Source of the DNA: Xenococcaceae cyanobacterium MO_167.B27 | GTDB taxonomy: Bacteria > Cyanobacteriota > Cyanobacteriia > Cyanobacteriales > Xenococcaceae | NCBI GenBank assembly: GCA_030065935.1 | Contig: JASJCP010000095.1 | Span: 1-35,527 of the forward strand | Reading direction: 5' to 3' | DNA: 35,527 bases | Shown here: in pieces, positions 14,388 to 23,029 of the stretch | Layout of the letters: each line of letters starts with the position of its first letter | Numbering within the stretch: position 1 is the first letter of the stretch | The notes under the pieces: model-generated | The model's input: the letters and a program-made list of their open reading frames with translations, nothing else | Database searches by the model: none | What the model was told of the DNA's origin: nothing | Translations under genes and position numbers: made by a program

Positions 14388-15360
14388 ATGAAAGCAATAG
14401 TAATTGATCGCTATGGCTCTGCTGATGTTTTGCAATACAAAGAGGTGGAGCAACCAAAGATTAAACCCTCAGAATTACTCGTTAAAGTTCATGCTACCAG
14501 CGTTAATCCTCTTGACTGGAAAACTCGACAAGGAATGTTGAAATGGCTGATGAGTAATAAGTTTCCCAAAATTTTGGGGGCTGATGTATCTGGAGAAGTT
14601 GTCCAGGTTGGTGATAAAGTCACCCGCTTTCAGCCAGGAGATGAAATATATGCCAGCCTATCCTCCTCCAAAGGAGCTTATGGGTAATTTGTGGCGGTTT
14701 CAGAAAGATTGGCTGCACCCAAACCAACCAATATGACTCACTCTGAGGCGGGAGTAGTCCCTCTTGCTGCTCTGACTGCCCTACAAGCCTTACGCAATTT
14801 AGGCAAGATTAGATCGGGATGTAATGTTCTTATTAATGGTGCTTCTGGCGGTGTTGGTATTTTTGCAGTTCAGATCGCCAAAGCTTTTGATGCAGAAGTG
14901 ACTGGTGTTTGTAGCCAGAAAAATTGGGAACTGGTTAAATCCTTGGGGTGCGATCACGCAGTGCGGAGCGGAGCGAGATCGCGCTATTGACTACAGACAG
15001 CAAGATTTTACTCAAGATACTTCACAGTATGACATTGTATTTGATGCAGTAGCAAAATCTTCGTTTTGGCAATGTAAGAAGATTCTCAAGTCTAAAGGGA
15101 CATATATCTCAACTCTACCTACCTTAAGCACTCTTGTTGCTATTTTATCGACGGCAATTTCCAGAAAGAAAGCTAAACTTATTATTTTTCAGCCAAATAG
15201 TCAAGACTTGTTGTATCTTAAAGAGTTAATAGAGACAACTAAACTTCATGCAGTAATCGATCGCACCTATTCTTTAAAAGAGCTAGCTCAAGCTCATAAG
15301 TATAGCGAAAGCCAACGTGCAGCAGGCAAAATTTCTATCGTTATCCCAGATGAGGTGTGA
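14388..15360 (+). pseudogene. Zinc-type alcohol dehydrogenase/quinone oxidoreductase, disrupted
   Basis: A medium-chain dehydrogenase of about 315 residues is split by two lesions. An in-frame TAA at 14685-14687 replaces a residue in the GAY-(E)-FVAVSE segment (homologues have GAYAEYV). A 25-bp insertion within 14950-14982 then shifts the frame by +1. Removing it restores LGCDRAIDYRQQDF across a GCGATCGC octamer. Still readable are the N-terminal GroES-like fold (GADVSGEVVQVGDKVTRFQPGDE), the nucleotide-binding GASGGVGIFAVQIAK and the C-terminal SLKELAQAHKYSES with a normal stop. It is probably non-functional. A tnpB element begins just after its stop. Confidence 0.88.
14950..14982 (+). repeat. 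Short dispersed repeat inserted in a HIP1 site, copy 1
   Basis: A GC-rich segment centred on GCAGTGCGGAGCGGAGCGAG interrupts what was probably TGCGATCGCGCT in the dehydrogenase gene. GATC appears at both edges, so a 25-bp insert with a GATC duplication explains the sequence. A 32-nt copy with one mismatch is at 32446-32477 on the other strand. Confidence 0.8.
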
Positions 15361-15383
15361 CTTCTCCAAACGCTAAATAAAAA

Positions 15384-16670
15384 CTACGCTGTTGCTTCGT
15401 TTTTAATATAGCGTGGGCTTCTATTGTCGCCAATAGACTTTCCTCCCCTATGCCACTTACCTAGAACAAAGTTCCCCGACAGTACGACTTGAGAGGCAAT
15501 TTCTTGCTTTTCGGGAGTCCCCCGATACGTTTCTATTCCACGATTACAAATCTCTTGGGCAGAGACTATATCACGGTCAACTGGCACATGAACACCATAA
15601 CCACACTCATGACAAACATGATATCTATCAGACAGTTTTTTTCTAACTTCAGCACGACAATTGCTGCATATTTGACTTGTGCCACGATGGTCAACTCTTC
15701 CTACAAAAACATCTCGCTTTTTGCCTACATACTCTAATATAGTTCTGAATGAGCCGAAACTAGCATCAATAGTGTGTTTTCCTAGCATCCCTTTTGCCAT
15801 AATACGAAAATCACAATCTTCAACATAGATTGTGTCTGCCATATCACACAATTTATGGGCTAGTTTGAATAAATAGTCAGTACGTTTGAACGCTATATGG
15901 TTATGTTGTTTGGCTACCTTGATTCTCGCTTTCTCATAGTTCTTACCTCGTTTCATCTTTCTTGACAGACGCTTCTGTAGTACTTTCAACCGACTGTGGG
16001 CTGTCTTGAAAAACTTTGGTCTAGGCTCAATATATGAGTCTGATGTAGCTATGTAGGATAACAAGCCAACATCTACACCGATGCTATGACCGTGAGGCAC
16101 AGGACTAGGAAGCTCAAAATCCGATTCTATTGCTACCACCGCAAACCATCCCACAGCTTTTTTGCAGACCCTCACTTGTTTGATAGCAAAACCATCAGGA
16201 ATAGGTCGGTGTAAATTAATCTGTACCTTCCCCAGTTTTGGCAATTGTATTTGCCACCCAGTAAGAGGATTGGTTTTGAACTGAGGAAACAATAAAGACT
16301 TCATCTGCCCATATTTTTTATAACGAGGAAAGCCATAGCCCCTGTTGCGAAAGAAATCCCAAGAATCATGCAATCTTCTAATATTAGTTTGCAGCACTTG
16401 AGATGGTACAGACTTAAGCCTGGGAAATTGTTTTTTTGCCTTGGGTAAATTGTTTTGCTGTTGGTGGTAACTAGGGAACGGATAATCCGCAGCCATGATG
16501 TATTCAGATATCGTACTACATCTATCAACAAAGCATTTTCTAGAACTAACCCAGTCCTTGATTTCTCTAAGAGCATAGTTATAAGAAATCCGACAAGTTT
16601 CAAGCCACTCATCGAGTAGCTCGACTTGTTTGTTATCTGGGTAAATGCGATAGACATAGTTTAGTATCAT
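15384..16670 (-). CDS. tnpB: TnpB RNA-guided nuclease of IS200/IS605 type
   Basis: 428 residues. RuvC motifs are GVDVGL (first Asp), VEDCDF (Glu) and PVDRDIVSAQEI (last Asp), with the zinc finger CSNC...CHEC before the third. The N-terminal wedge/helical region (YRIYPDNKQVELLDEWLETC) is complete, so the protein appears intact. TnpB cuts DNA guided by a reRNA transcribed over the 3' end of the element, which would lie near 15362-15500. No tnpA partner is present, so movement would need TnpA in trans. Confidence 0.93.
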   Translation of the reverse strand: MILNYVYRIYPDNKQVELLDEWLETCRISYNYALREIKDWVSSRKCFVDRCSTISEYIMAADYPFPSYHQQQNNLPKAKKQFPRLKSVPSQVLQTNIRRLHDSWDFFRNRGYGFPRYKKYGQMKSLLFPQFKTNPLTGWQIQLPKLGKVQINLHRPIPDGFAIKQVRVCKKAVGWFAVVAIESDFELPSPVPHGHSIGVDVGLLSYIATSDSYIEPRPKFFKTAHSRLKVLQKRLSRKMKRGKNYEKARIKVAKQHNHIAFKRTDYLFKLAHKLCDMADTIYVEDCDFRIMAKGMLGKHTIDASFGSFRTILEYVGKKRDVFVGRVDHRGTSQICSNCRAEVRKKLSDRYHVCHECGYGVHVPVDRDIVSAQEICNRGIETYRGTPEKQEIASQVVLSGNFVLGKWHRGGKSIGDNRSPRYIKNEATA

Positions 16671-16676
16671 ATAAGC

Positions 16677-16708
16677 ATTCTACCACAACTAATAAATCTT
16701 GGTAGAAT
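16677..16708. repeat. IS end hairpin ATTCTACCA/TGGTAGAAT
   Basis: A 9-bp perfect inverted repeat with a 14-nt loop, 7 bp upstream of the tnpB start. It is placed as the left-end hairpin of the tnpB element, the structure TnpA recognises in single-stranded form. Confidence 0.65.
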
Positions 16709-16710
16709 AT

Positions 16711-17266
16711 TGATGCTGCGCGTTTATTTGCTGGTCGAGCCGTATCCCAACCCTAAAGCTTTGGCGGTATTCGGCTTCGCCTCGATGTGTCCGCCTCTAG
16801 ATTTGCTGCCTATCATCGGGTGTTTGACAAGTTTGGCTTTGGCTTGGATAATCGGTCTTTGCTGCTATTCAACATTTACCCTTTTGAGAAATTTTTGGTA
16901 AGGCGCAAGCGGTGGATTGAGTACGAGGAGTCCAGGGGGAAGCTGCAAAAACGCGACAGATCGCTCCGTAAGTTCCAGGCGTTCCTAGGATTGAGTCACA
17001 AGATATCCCAAAGCGGTGACAAGGATACCAGGCATTTTGGCGGTAGCACCATGATCCGTTCTCACCTCTATATGTGGGCTGTGTGTCAGATTGCACCCAG
17101 TAAACATGGTTATCGGGTTGACACTGAAGTAGCAAGGCAGTTGAGCTTACGCTATAGGGAGATGAGGGAACAACAGAAAGTCAATGGTAAAGACGCGCTG
17201 ATTAGAATACTATTTAAGGCAACTCGGATGCTGTTTTATGAGTTGGTCACTGAGTTAAACTGTTAA
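16711..17266 (+). pseudogene. Transposase remnant (IS110-like C-terminal part)
   Basis: The readable frame continues from FAAYHRVFDKFGFGLDNRSL through LRKFQAFLGLSHKISQSGD and RSHLYMWAVCQIA to the stop at 17266. The GL---QSGD-then-LR--L-MW-V pattern resembles the C-terminal Transposase_20 domain of IS110/IS116/IS902 proteins. Upstream the same frame has a TAA at 16754, and the N-terminal catalytic half is absent. The remnant begins right at the hairpin end of the tnpB element, so that insertion may have truncated it. The IS family assignment is tentative. Confidence 0.5.
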
Positions 17267-17365
17267 CCGTTAACAGTAAAAAAAAGAAGAGCGCAATTCC
17301 AGCACTATAGTCGTTGATTAAATAACCAATTTATTAGAGAGAAAATTTAAAGGAAAGTCGAAATC

Positions 17366-18325
17366 ATGAAAATGCGATCGCTAGGAACATCTGAGATCCA
17401 AATTACTCCTATTGTGATGGGAACTTGGCAAGCTGGAAAAAGAATGTGGGTAGGAATTGAAGACTCAGAAAGTATTGAAGCTATCCGTGCTGCTTATAAT
17501 GCAGGAATAACTACTGTAGATACAGCAGAAATCTATGGAGAAGGACATTCAGAACAAATTGTTGCAAAAGCTTTAGGAGACGTGCGAGATAAAGTAGTCT
17601 ATGCTTCTAAAGTATTTGCCAATCATCTCAAATATGACCAAGTCATAGAAGCTTGCGATCGCTCTTTGCAAAACCTGAACACGGACTATATCGATCTATA
17701 CCAAATTCACTGGCCCTCTGGTTCTTTTAATAGCGAGGTTGTCCCCATCGAAGAAACGATGAATGCTCTGAATAAACTGAAAGAACAAGGTAAAATTCGA
17801 GCCATCGGGGTTTCTAATTTTTCTCGTACTCAACTAGAAGCAGCAGCCCAATATGGAAGAATTGATAGTTTACAGCCTCCTTACTCTCTATTTTGGCGAC
17901 AAGTAGAAACTGACGCTATGCCTTATTGTGTAGCCAATAACATCTCTATTTTGGCTTACTCTTCCCTTGCTCAAGGACTACTTACAGGTAAATTTGGATT
18001 AGATCATAAGTTTGCTGAAGGAGATCATCGAGCCAAAAATAAACTCTTCCAAGGGGAAAACTATCAAAAAGTACAAACAGCTTTAGAACAACTCCGCCCT
18101 ATTGCTGGAAGTCATAATTGTACACTAGCTCAACTTTCCCTAGCCTGGTTAATTGCCCAGCCTCAGACAAATGCGATCGCTGGTGCGAGAAATGCTCAAC
18201 AAGCAAAAGACAACGCCAAAGCAGTCTCAGTTAATCTATCCCCTGATGAATTGAAGGAAATAGATCGAATTGGGAAACAAGTAACAGATCATCTCGATAG
18301 CAATCCTGTAATGTGGAATTGGTAA
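17366..18325 (+). CDS. Aldo/keto reductase
   Basis: 319 residues with the full catalytic tetrad: Asp52, Tyr57 (VDTAEIYGEGHSE), Lys82 (ASKV) and His115 (LYQIHWP). The C-terminal NADP-binding segment ends LAWLIAQPQTNAIAGARNAQ. This is a standard (alpha/beta)8 AKR that reduces aldehydes or ketones with NADPH; it resembles the YhdN/Tas-like group, substrate unknown. AAAGGAAAG before the ATG is a good ribosome binding site. It stands alone, after the transposase remnant and before a repeat-rich spacer. Confidence 0.93.
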   Translation: MKMRSLGTSEIQITPIVMGTWQAGKRMWVGIEDSESIEAIRAAYNAGITTVDTAEIYGEGHSEQIVAKALGDVRDKVVYASKVFANHLKYDQVIEACDRSLQNLNTDYIDLYQIHWPSGSFNSEVVPIEETMNALNKLKEQGKIRAIGVSNFSRTQLEAAAQYGRIDSLQPPYSLFWRQVETDAMPYCVANNISILAYSSLAQGLLTGKFGLDHKFAEGDHRAKNKLFQGENYQKVQTALEQLRPIAGSHNCTLAQLSLAWLIAQPQTNAIAGARNAQQAKDNAKAVSVNLSPDELKEIDRIGKQVTDHLDSNPVMWNW

Positions 18326-18693
18326 CATCAATTCTGGAATATTTGCTGTCTCGAAAAGGGCGATGGGCTTCTGCAAGAAAATGGTGTTTCGAGCTACTAA
18401 ATTGAGGTTGTTGTCAAATAATCTGGGTTTAGTCTCATTTTCTGTCCCTTTTACGGGATTATATTATTACACCAACCCCCAGTCCCCCAATCTCCCCAGT
18501 CTCCCCAGTCCCCCGACCCCCCCGACTCTCCCTCAATAACCAGAAGTTGGAAGCCAAAGTAAAGTTAGGTATAGAGATAGAACGAAATTTTACAACTTAT
18601 AACAAAAGACTATTAGTTCCTATTTTGTACCGAGATTGTCACCATTTACATTCATGCTGGAGGATAACTATTTTAGATTTCCAGAGGTAAAGA
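18326..18693. repeat. Spacer with C-rich short tandem repeats
   Basis: No gene seen. Positions 18474-18533 contain tandem CCCCAGT/CCCCCAATCT/CCCCGA units, the heptamer-type short repeats common in cyanobacteria. The remainder is A+T-rich and should hold the promoter of the receiver gene at 18694. Confidence 0.6.
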
Positions 18694-19092
18694 ATGAATA
18701 TTTTAGTTGTAGTAGATTCTCCCTCCCGTTGGCTCAAGCTCGCATCAATTTTAAGAGAGGCTAACTACTCTCCCCGTCTAGCTCAGAACACACTTGACGC
18801 GATTAATCTTTTTCCAGAGGTCGATCTGATCCTAGTTGATGCAGAACTCAAAGAGGGAGGCATTGAACTGTGCCGTGAACTTCGCTGTCGTGGCTTTAGT
18901 CGTCCCCTCATCTTGATGGCAATAGAATCACTTGATGATGTTCGACAGTCTGGAGCAGATGATTGGCTTGAATTTCCTTTCTTTCCACAAGAAGTAGTAC
19001 TTAAAGTGGAATTGTTACTCACTCGCTATCAACTTTGGACTACTCAGAGAATCCCCAGTTTCCATGCACCCTTCTGCACTATTGCACCTTAA
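18694..19092 (+). CDS. Degenerate receiver-domain protein
   Basis: 132 residues, essentially one receiver domain without an output domain. Asp49 (VDLILVDAEL) sits at the phospho-acceptor position. The N-terminal acidic pair is reduced to one Asp (VVVDSPS), and the conserved Lys before Pro is replaced by Phe (DDWLEFPFFPQE). Without that Lys, normal phosphorylation-driven switching is doubtful, so this is a pseudo-receiver or a protein-interaction module. No kinase lies nearby. A short T/A-rich inverted pattern after the stop may terminate it. Confidence 0.75.
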   Translation: MNILVVVDSPSRWLKLASILREANYSPRLAQNTLDAINLFPEVDLILVDAELKEGGIELCRELRCRGFSRPLILMAIESLDDVRQSGADDWLEFPFFPQEVVLKVELLLTRYQLWTTQRIPSFHAPFCTIAP

Positions 19093-19145
19093 AATCCCCC
19101 TATAAGCTTTTTTCATTCAGGGGTTGTTCAACAATGGGTAAAGAT

Positions 19146-19913
19146 TCAACTATGAGCGTATCCAGCATCTACTACTATAGTTTGACGGGTAATAGCTTTA
19201 GAAGTGTCGGAAGCAAGAAATAAATAAGTTCCTACAAGTTCTTGTGGTGTTAGTTCAATGGGAAGACATTGTAACTCTTCCATTGTTTTCTGTTTGGCTT
19301 CTGGAGTTACCCATTGGTTTAACTGTCTTTCGGTCATGATCCAACCTGGTGCGACAGCATTAACTCTGATATTATATTTTCCCACAGCCTCGGCTAAACT
19401 GCGTACCATTCCTATTATTGCTGCTTTAGTTGCGTTATAGGCGATGAGATTCGGTTTAGCAATCCAGACTAAATGAGAACTGGTCATAATAATACTACCG
19501 CCACCAGCTTTGATCGAGCTTTCTAAAAGTTCGCGACAAGTAATAAAATAATGCACTACGTTGAGTTGAAATAGATCATTCCACTCTTTTTCCGTCATGT
19601 CTAGTAAAAAATATCTAGGATCGTAACCAGCATTGTTGATTATGACATTGACTGCTGGCTTTTCTTTTTTTATTGTGTTTAAGGTTTCGCTAAGGCTTTT
19701 AGTATCAGTTAAATCTACACCGTAAACATTAATTGTGCAGGGATATTTTTCGCACTCTTGAGCTATGGTTAAACCTTTTTCGTAATCTTTATCCAGAATA
19801 GTTACTTCGGCAGCTTGTTCGGCAAATGCTCTTGTTAAGGCTTCTCCTATACCGTTACTACCACCAGTTATCAAAACGTGCTTGTTTTTTAGATCGGGAT
19901 AAATTGGATTCAT
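19146..19913 (-). CDS. SDR-family dehydrogenase/reductase (cyclitol cluster)
   Basis: 255 residues, classical SDR: TGGSNGIG at 16-23, NNAG at 93-96, Ser145/146, Tyr159 and Lys163 (YNATK), and the PGWIMTE loop. It oxidises or reduces an alcohol/ketone with NAD(P)H. It is the last of a minus-strand group with a TIM-barrel isomerase, an MFS transporter, cytochrome b561 and a sugar-phosphate cyclase, so a role in modifying a cyclitol is plausible but inferred. The gap to the next gene is 142 bp and contains G-rich repeats, so it may have its own promoter. Confidence 0.9.
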   Translation of the reverse strand: MNPIYPDLKNKHVLITGGSNGIGEALTRAFAEQAAEVTILDKDYEKGLTIAQECEKYPCTINVYGVDLTDTKSLSETLNTIKKEKPAVNVIINNAGYDPRYFLLDMTEKEWNDLFQLNVVHYFITCRELLESSIKAGGGSIIMTSSHLVWIAKPNLIAYNATKAAIIGMVRSLAEAVGKYNIRVNAVAPGWIMTERQLNQWVTPEAKQKTMEELQCLPIELTPQELVGTYLFLASDTSKAITRQTIVVDAGYAHS

Positions 19914-19929
19914 GGTTATTAATTAAAAT

Positions 19930-19967
19930 AGAATAGGGAATGGGGAATGGGGGATTGGGGAATGCTA
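19930..19967 (-). repeat. G-rich tandem GGGGAATG units
   Basis: GGGAATGGGGAATGGGGGATTGGGGAATG-type units form a short low-complexity tract between the SDR and isomerase genes. Confidence 0.7.
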
Positions 19968-20055
19968 AAAAGCTAATAACAACTAACAGTAAGGTGGGCA
20001 AATTTATCTTTCGACTAAATTCTTTGGTTTACACTCTTAGATATGCAACTCTCTA

Positions 20056-20871
20056 CTAAACTAATGTTTTAGTTTTAGTTAATAGCCAGTTTTTACTTTT
20101 CTGAAGATGAAATTTAATTGCATCTAAATTAACTTTTTCAGAAGACCCTGGTGTTTGTCTAAGACCAGCAGGTTCAAGGATAATTGCCCCAGTATAATTA
20201 ATAGCATCGAGGGCAGCTAAATGACTATTAAAATCAGTGTGTCCCAATCCTATTCCTTGGCGATTAGAATCCGCTATTTGATACAAACTTAATTTTTCAC
20301 CACATTGCATTATGGCTTTAACTGGATCGCTTTCTTCTAAATTCATATGGAAAGCATCTAAAACAATCGTGATATTCGAGGCATTTATTTCAGTTAATAA
20401 GTTAAGAGCATCGGTGCTGGTGAGAATGAAACGACATAAATAACGATTGAGGGGTTCAAAGCCTAAGTTAAGATTGGCTTGTCGAGCATATAAAGCAATT
20501 TCTTGGCAAGCTTCTGCTAGAAGTTCAAGGGACCCTAAATAAACACTGTTGAATTGATTTTGAATGTACTCGTGACATACAATAATTGGCTCTCCTAATT
20601 CGGCACCATAATCGATCGCCTTTTTATAATAATCGATCGCCTTATTTCTACTAGAAATATCACTGCTGGCTAAATCTACATTAATTGGAGTAAGAGAAAA
20701 GATTTCTAAAGCTCGATCTGCAAAAATATTTTTAGCTTCTTTAGCAGAAATGCGTTCAAAATCTACATACAATTCCACCCCATCAAATCCCATCGCTGCG
20801 ATGGTATCTGCTAAACTGACTAACTCTATCTCGCCAAATATCCAAGTACAAACTCCTATTTTTCTTCTCAT
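20056..20871 (-). CDS. Sugar-phosphate isomerase/epimerase, TIM barrel (xylose-isomerase-like)
   Basis: 271 residues of the AP-endonuclease 2/xylose-isomerase-like fold. Probable metal-binding residues are visible as the Glu of LGFEPLNRY, the Asp and His of VLDAFHMNLEE, the His of GLGHTDFNSHL and the Glu of ILEPAG; this is the pattern of D-tagatose 3-epimerase, IolE and IolI relatives. It would epimerise or dehydrate a keto-sugar or inosose. It lies 33 bp after the MFS gene and is likely co-transcribed. The exact substrate is unknown. Confidence 0.85.
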   Translation of the reverse strand: MRRKIGVCTWIFGEIELVSLADTIAAMGFDGVELYVDFERISAKEAKNIFADRALEIFSLTPINVDLASSDISSRNKAIDYYKKAIDYGAELGEPIIVCHEYIQNQFNSVYLGSLELLAEACQEIALYARQANLNLGFEPLNRYLCRFILTSTDALNLLTEINASNITIVLDAFHMNLEESDPVKAIMQCGEKLSLYQIADSNRQGIGLGHTDFNSHLAALDAINYTGAIILEPAGLRQTPGSSEKVNLDAIKFHLQKSKNWLLTKTKTLV

Positions 20872-20904
20872 GATTCCTCTCCAGTTAAAATTATTTGAAT
20901 CTAA

Positions 20905-22119
20905 TTACTTTCGATAATTAAAATTGGCTCTCGTGGCAAAAATTTTACTCAACAAAAAGAATGTAGCAATAGCAAAACTCGCACCAGCAACAAAAACCCC
21001 ATTGATTCCCCAAACTAGAAACGCACCTCCAGCCAAAAGGGGTCCCAATGCTTGGGCTAAAGACAATACTGTAGCGTTTACAGCCATAAAACCAGCTTTA
21101 CCGGCTTTCGGAGCAAGTTGACCTAATAAAGCTTGAGTAGAAGGAAAGCACATTCCATGAGCAGAGCCAAACAGCACGCTAGGGATGGATAACAGCCAGA
21201 CATTGTGAATCGCAGGGGTAATTATTAGTGCCAGACTATAGACAAGAAATGAAACTTTAATTAGTGTGATCTCAGAGAGATACTGGGGAAATAGTGCTAT
21301 TTGGGAAGAAACAAAAGCTAGAGAAAGTGCCATACTTGCTTGAATAATGCCGAGGGTGAAAGCAGAAGCACCGAGAGTATCGCTAGCAAAGATGGGAATA
21401 TAGGTAAAATAACACCCGAATAAAAGAATGAATAAAGCAATTACCCCACAAAAAGAGCCGATTACTTGACGATTATTGATACTGCGCCCAATATTGCTCC
21501 AATAAGTTTTGAGATTGAAATTTCTCTGTTTCGGTAACTCGGGGATTTTTAACACAAAAAGAGCCAAAAATGCGATGGGAATGGCTGCAATTGGTAAGAA
21601 AAAAGGATAGTGCCATCCGAAAGTAGTCATTGCTCCACTAATCAGGGGATATAGTGCTAAACTAATACCGATCGCGCTAGCATTAAACCCCATTGCTGCG
21701 GTGAGCATCTTTCCCGCATACAGATCGCTAATTAAAGTCAGTGCTAGAGACTCTAAAGGTGCTGCACCTATTCCTTGCAAAAAACGCAATTCCAACAGAC
21801 TGCGAAAATTGGGAGCAAAAGCACAAGCCACACCAGCGATCGCAAATAACAGCAAAGCAGGTATTAAAATTGGTTTTCTACCAAAACGATCCGCTAGCAC
21901 CCCAGATATGGGAGTACCAATAGCAATAGGTACAACAAAAGCTGTGATTACCAGTCCAATTTGTTCGTGGGGAATATTAAGAGCATCAGCCATTGTTGGT
22001 AACACTGGACCGATACTACTCGATCCTAATATCGCCATCAAAGTTATACAAATGACGATTTGAAGGTTGCGATCGCTCATTATTTGGGTCTGCGATCGAG
22101 ATTTACTACTATTAATCAT
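20905..22119 (-). CDS. MFS transporter
   Basis: 404 residues and about 12 membrane segments. The loop 2-3 signature GVLADRFGRKPIL (motif A of the major facilitator superfamily) follows the second helix, and the segment LEFLQGIGAAPLES-like near helix 4 fits drug/metabolite efflux members. It is packed between cytochrome b561 (4 bp) and the isomerase (33 bp), so it is probably in one operon. Export of the cluster's product is a reasonable inference; import cannot be ruled out. Confidence 0.9.
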   Translation of the reverse strand: MINSSKSRSQTQIMSDRNLQIVICITLMAILGSSSIGPVLPTMADALNIPHEQIGLVITAFVVPIAIGTPISGVLADRFGRKPILIPALLLFAIAGVACAFAPNFRSLLELRFLQGIGAAPLESLALTLISDLYAGKMLTAAMGFNASAIGISLALYPLISGAMTTFGWHYPFFLPIAAIPIAFLALFVLKIPELPKQRNFNLKTYWSNIGRSINNRQVIGSFCGVIALFILLFGCYFTYIPIFASDTLGASAFTLGIIQASMALSLAFVSSQIALFPQYLSEITLIKVSFLVYSLALIITPAIHNVWLLSIPSVLFGSAHGMCFPSTQALLGQLAPKAGKAGFMAVNATVLSLAQALGPLLAGGAFLVWGINGVFVAGASFAIATFFLLSKIFATRANFNYRK

Positions 22120-22123
22120 AGTT

Positions 22124-22714
22124 CTAGGAATTGTTAATCTTTGCCAAGGTAGTTTTAGAAAAGCGACGTATTTGCGCCCGTAGGTATTTCTTTTGGTCGA
22201 TCGCGTGAAGGATAATAAAAGCTAAAAAGGTGTAAGATAGCCAAAAATGTACGCTGTCGGCAAATCCAGATACTTCCCATTGCTCGTTTGGAGGAAATAA
22301 GGGGGGTAATACTATGCCAGTTGCAAAAATTCTGATATCGTGAGAGCCAACGTTGGAATCAAAATAGCCACTTAGTGGAACTAAGAGCATGAAAAAGTAC
22401 AGAACTATGTGGAGAATAACTGTTTTTAGCCAACCTTTTTTGTGCTTGGGTCGATGCCTTCTATATTTATGCAACATAACCGACAACAGCAAAGAAATCC
22501 TCGCTAACAATATACTCATAACCACCACTCCCAGGGTTTTATGAGTGTCGAAAATAGTTTCTCTATAAGATAGAGATTCTGGCAAACCTGCCATATATTT
22601 ACCACCAATAAATAGTAATAAATAGAAAAATGCCATCAGCCAATGTAAAAACCATAAGCGTTGTGCTGGCGACTTTTTTCTCGCTTTTTTGACTTTAGGT
22701 TGAACCACTGTCAT
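22124..22714 (-). CDS. Cytochrome b561-type membrane protein
   Basis: 196 residues, four membrane helices after a basic N-terminus. Histidines 24, 58, 156 and 170 have the spacing expected for two b-type haems (34 residues between the first pair, 14 between the last). This is the YceJ-like bacterial cytochrome b561 fold, which moves electrons between a quinone and a soluble or periplasmic partner. It sits between the MFS transporter and the cyclase, an unusual partner for a cyclitol pathway; a redox step at the membrane may be involved. Start ATG at 22714. Confidence 0.85.
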   Translation of the reverse strand: MTVVQPKVKKARKKSPAQRLWFLHWLMAFFYLLLFIGGKYMAGLPESLSYRETIFDTHKTLGVVVMSILLARISLLLSVMLHKYRRHRPKHKKGWLKTVILHIVLYFFMLLVPLSGYFDSNVGSHDIRIFATGIVLPPLFPPNEQWEVSGFADSVHFWLSYTFLAFIILHAIDQKKYLRAQIRRFSKTTLAKINNS

Positions 22715-23029
22715 GGAAATTCCTCTTGGAAAACAATGTGAAATTAACCAAGTCGAAGCAATACTGTTCGGTTAAAAATTATTGCTCGCTTAATTGGGGA
22801 CTTGGGGACTTGGGGAACTCTCCCCACCCCCCTATCTTCCCTATCTTCCCTACTTCCCTACCTCCCTATACCCCTACCAATAAATAATTGGGCAGAGGAC
22901 GAACAGTATTGGAAAGTGGAGTACCTTCGACTTTTTGTTGGTGTTATCTCGATAAAAATGAGATAAATTTGAGACAGAGTTTATCCCGAGTTGGATCAGA
23001 ACCCGAGATAAGCTATTCGATTAGATTGT
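22715..23029. repeat. 315-bp spacer with large imperfect inverted repeat
   Basis: No gene seen. Arms AAGTCGAAG + CAATACTGTTCG (22750-22770) and CGAACAGTATTG (22900-22911), then CTTCGACTT (22925-22933), form nested inverted repeats around a C-rich tandem tract (22791-22878, with TATCTTCCC and CTTGGGGA units). TTATCTC/GAGATAA (22944-22966) is a further hairpin. It looks like a small non-autonomous element. Confidence 0.6.

Larger units (their letters stand above)
15362..16709 (-). mobile_element. IS200/IS605-like element with tnpB only
   Basis: tnpB without tnpA, bounded on its 5' side by a hairpin (ATTCTACCA at 16677-16685, TGGTAGAAT at 16700-16708) and at its 3' side by CTACGCT/AGCGTGG overlapping the end of tnpB (about 15384-15416). 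Such subterminal hairpins are typical of the family. The exact ends are estimated. It lies between the dehydrogenase pseudogene and a transposase remnant. Confidence 0.7.

Noticed and set aside
15384-16670. tnpB genes as part of the CAST
   Set aside because: Both lie right of the transposon end and tRNA-Val, in host DNA, with their own IS hairpins.
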